Source of the DNA: Rhodanobacter sp. UBA5168
Lineage (GTDB): Bacteria; Pseudomonadota; Gammaproteobacteria; Xanthomonadales; Rhodanobacteraceae
DNA: 14,889 nucleotides
Direction: 5' to 3'
Assembly: GCA_002413455.1 (NCBI GenBank)
Contig: DHXA01000219.1
Span: forward strand, 1,046 to 15,934
Shown here one piece after another: positions 13,475 through 14,889 of this stretch. Both the position numbers and the translations under genes were made by a program. Within the stretch, counting starts at the first letter, position 1. The number at the start of each line of letters is the position of its first letter. The notes under the pieces are model-generated. The model worked only from the letters and a program-made list of their open reading frames with translations. It was not told where the DNA came from and made no database searches.

Positions 13475-14889
13475 ATGAAGCGGCGACACCAGACATTCTG
13501 CCGGCTCATCGCACTGGCCGCCTGTGGCTTCGCTGCGATCGCGCACGGGCAGACCGATCCGGGTTTCCTGCTGACCGCCACCGCGAAGGACTTCACCAGT
13601 TATTTCCCGGGCCAGCTGGCCAACGGCTATCTCTCGACCCTGACGGCACCGCGCGGAACCGAAGGCAACCTCGCCTACCTGGTCGCCTTCATGGATTACG
13701 CGAAGGACGACATCGCGCGGCCCGCGGCCGTCCCCGGCTGGACCGAGATCGACTACAGCAGCGGCCAGTCCGCCGCCGGCCATTTCTGGATGAACCAGGT
13801 CGATCTCTCGCCCGCGGTATTCCAGGGTTACCGGCAGACGCTGGATCTCCACGACGCCACCCTGACCACGCGCTACCGCTACCTCGATCACGGCAAGACC
13901 ACGGCGGTCGAAGTGACGACCTTCGTCAGCCAGGCCTCGCCACACCTGGCCGCCACGCAGCTCTCGCTCACCCCGGACTTCGACGGCGAGGTCGAGCTGT
14001 CGTTCGCACTCAACACCTGGGCGCCGCATCAGCCGCGCTTTGCGCTGGGCAAGTTGAGCGGCGAGCAGATGCAGGAACAGGTCGCCTCGCGCAACCTCAA
14101 GCTGCAGGCGATGCCGCCCGCCACGCCGGATCGCGCGCCGCTGTGGTATCACGGCGACACCCACGTGCTCGCCAGCGATGGCGACGCGCACGACTTGACG
14201 CTCAAGCTCGACGGCCGCGCCGAGCAGGGCCTGGCCATGGCCGAGGCCGCGGCGATCCAGTTGCCGGACGGGGTGACGCCACGCGAATCGCGGTTCTACC
14301 GCAGCGACTACCGTCTGGCCCTGAACCTGCGCGTGCCGGTGCGCAAGGGCGTCACCTACACCTTCACCAAGTACGTCGCCGCGTCGCGCGAAGGCTGGGG
14401 CGGCGATGCCGAGGCCGACCTCGCGTTGGCGAAGGATGCGCGCAGCGGAGGCTTTGCGGCACTGCTCGCGGCGCACCAGGCGGCATGGCACGAGCTGTGG
14501 AAGACCGACATCCGCATCGACGGCGATCCGCAGGCACAGCGGATCGTGCACTCCGACCTGTACTACCTCCTCGCCAACTCGACCCGCGACACGGCATGGC
14601 CGATCGGCGCCTGCGGCATGACCACCGGCTATGCCGGACACGCGTTCTGGGACAGCGACTCGTGGGTGTTCCCGGCGCTCTTGCTGCTGCATCCGCAGCG
14701 CGCGAAGTCGCTGGTGATGTTCCGCAGCCGCACCCTGCCGGCCGCCGAACAACGCGCGCGCGAACGCGGCCTGCGCGGCGCGATGTATCCGTGGGAGGCC
14801 GATCCGCAGGACGGCAGCGAGCAGACCCCGCACTTCGCGTACGTGCTGGGCGAGCGCGAGATCCACGTCAACGCCGACATCGCGATCGC
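13475..14889 (+). CDS. Exported GH65 alpha-glucosidase, copy 2, 3' end outside window
   Basis: This is a second GH65 hydrolase, open to the right edge after about 471 codons of an expected 750 or so. GGAGG at 13461-13465 lies nine bases before ATG 13475; an ATG at 13467 is out of frame. The protein runs parallel to copy 1 throughout: GFLLTATAKDFTSYFPGQLANGY, a shared PATPDRA turn, YTFTKYVAASREGWGGDA, and GHAFWDSDSWVFPALLLLHP with Asp393 and Asp395. It ends at EREIHVNADIAI, before the acid and base glutamates can be seen. Its leader differs: MKRRHQTFCRLIALAACGF contains LAAC, a possible lipobox with Cys17, though a signal peptidase I cut after AIA or AHG is also possible. The pair is an evident tandem duplication, 18 bases apart, probably cotranscribed. 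Whether the specificities differ is unknown. Confidence 0.92.
   Translation, partial: MKRRHQTFCRLIALAACGFAAIAHGQTDPGFLLTATAKDFTSYFPGQLANGYLSTLTAPRGTEGNLAYLVAFMDYAKDDIARPAAVPGWTEIDYSSGQSAAGHFWMNQVDLSPAVFQGYRQTLDLHDATLTTRYRYLDHGKTTAVEVTTFVSQASPHLAATQLSLTPDFDGEVELSFALNTWAPHQPRFALGKLSGEQMQEQVASRNLKLQAMPPATPDRAPLWYHGDTHVLASDGDAHDLTLKLDGRAEQGLAMAEAAAIQLPDGVTPRESRFYRSDYRLALNLRVPVRKGVTYTFTKYVAASREGWGGDAEADLALAKDARSGGFAALLAAHQAAWHELWKTDIRIDGDPQAQRIVHSDLYYLLANSTRDTAWPIGACGMTTGYAGHAFWDSDSWVFPALLLLHPQRAKSLVMFRSRTLPAAEQRARERGLRGAMYPWEADPQDGSEQTPHFAYVLGEREIHVNADIAI

Noticed and set aside
11216..14866. Open frame of 1216 codons on the minus strand, opposite the two hydrolases.
   Set aside because: It mirrors the codon bias of the GH65 genes and its Arg/Gly/Val/His-rich translation shows no domain. 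It repeats itself only because the sense genes are paralogues.
1..14889. Search by eye for CRISPR arrays, tRNA or rRNA genes, insertion sequences, transposases, phage genes and defence genes.
   Set aside because: None seen: no regularly spaced repeats, no transposase or integrase motifs, and almost all sequence is accounted for by metabolic, transport and regulatory genes.

Overview
The window looks like chromosomal DNA from a high-GC gammaproteobacterium of the Xanthomonadales (Xanthomonas, Rhodanobacter, Dyella and relatives). The basis is the divergent sucC / pilS-type sensor-kinase pair, a gene arrangement I recall from Xanthomonas and Xylella, together with a TonB-dependent sugar-uptake locus of the type common in that order. 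This is inference from gene content; no database search was possible.

Layout. (1) 1-2729 is housekeeping: the first two-thirds of sucC on the minus strand, a 291-base divergent intergenic region, and a PilS-like membrane histidine kinase on the plus strand. The expected partner gene pilR does not follow the kinase. (2) 2736-4077 holds a LacI-family repressor on the minus strand and a 337-base intergenic region. That region contains a 34-base near-palindrome that resolves into two abutting 14-base LacI-type operators, overlapping a plausible promoter for the genes to the right. (3) 4078-14889 is a run of plus-strand genes that reads as one carbohydrate-utilisation unit: a cytoplasmic GH65 phosphorylase fused to beta-phosphoglucomutase, a TonB-dependent outer-membrane receptor, a strong intergenic hairpin, an MFS sugar transporter, a 36-codon small ORF, and two tandem exported GH65 hydrolases. 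The second hydrolase runs off the window.

How the genes may work together (inference). The TonB receptor brings an alpha-gluco-oligosaccharide across the outer membrane. The exported GH65 enzymes, which carry the two acidic residues of the inverting hydrolase branch (PGGHG/kojibiose-hydrolase type), trim it in the periplasm. The MFS protein takes the product across the inner membrane. The fusion enzyme then phosphorolyses an alpha-glucobiose to glucose plus beta-glucose 1-phosphate, and its own C-terminal domain isomerises that to glucose 6-phosphate. The LacI protein would repress the system through the double operator. No GH13, GH31 or GH97 enzyme is present, and the phosphorylase specificity loop is not of the maltose type. 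The substrate may therefore be an alpha-1,2-, alpha-1,3- or alpha,alpha-1,1-linked glucoside rather than maltodextrin.

The most notable points are the all-GH65 locus using two mechanisms in two compartments, the phosphorylase-mutase fusion, the tandem operator, the small ORF joined to its neighbours by ATGA overlaps at both ends, and the apparent insertion of the locus next to pilS.
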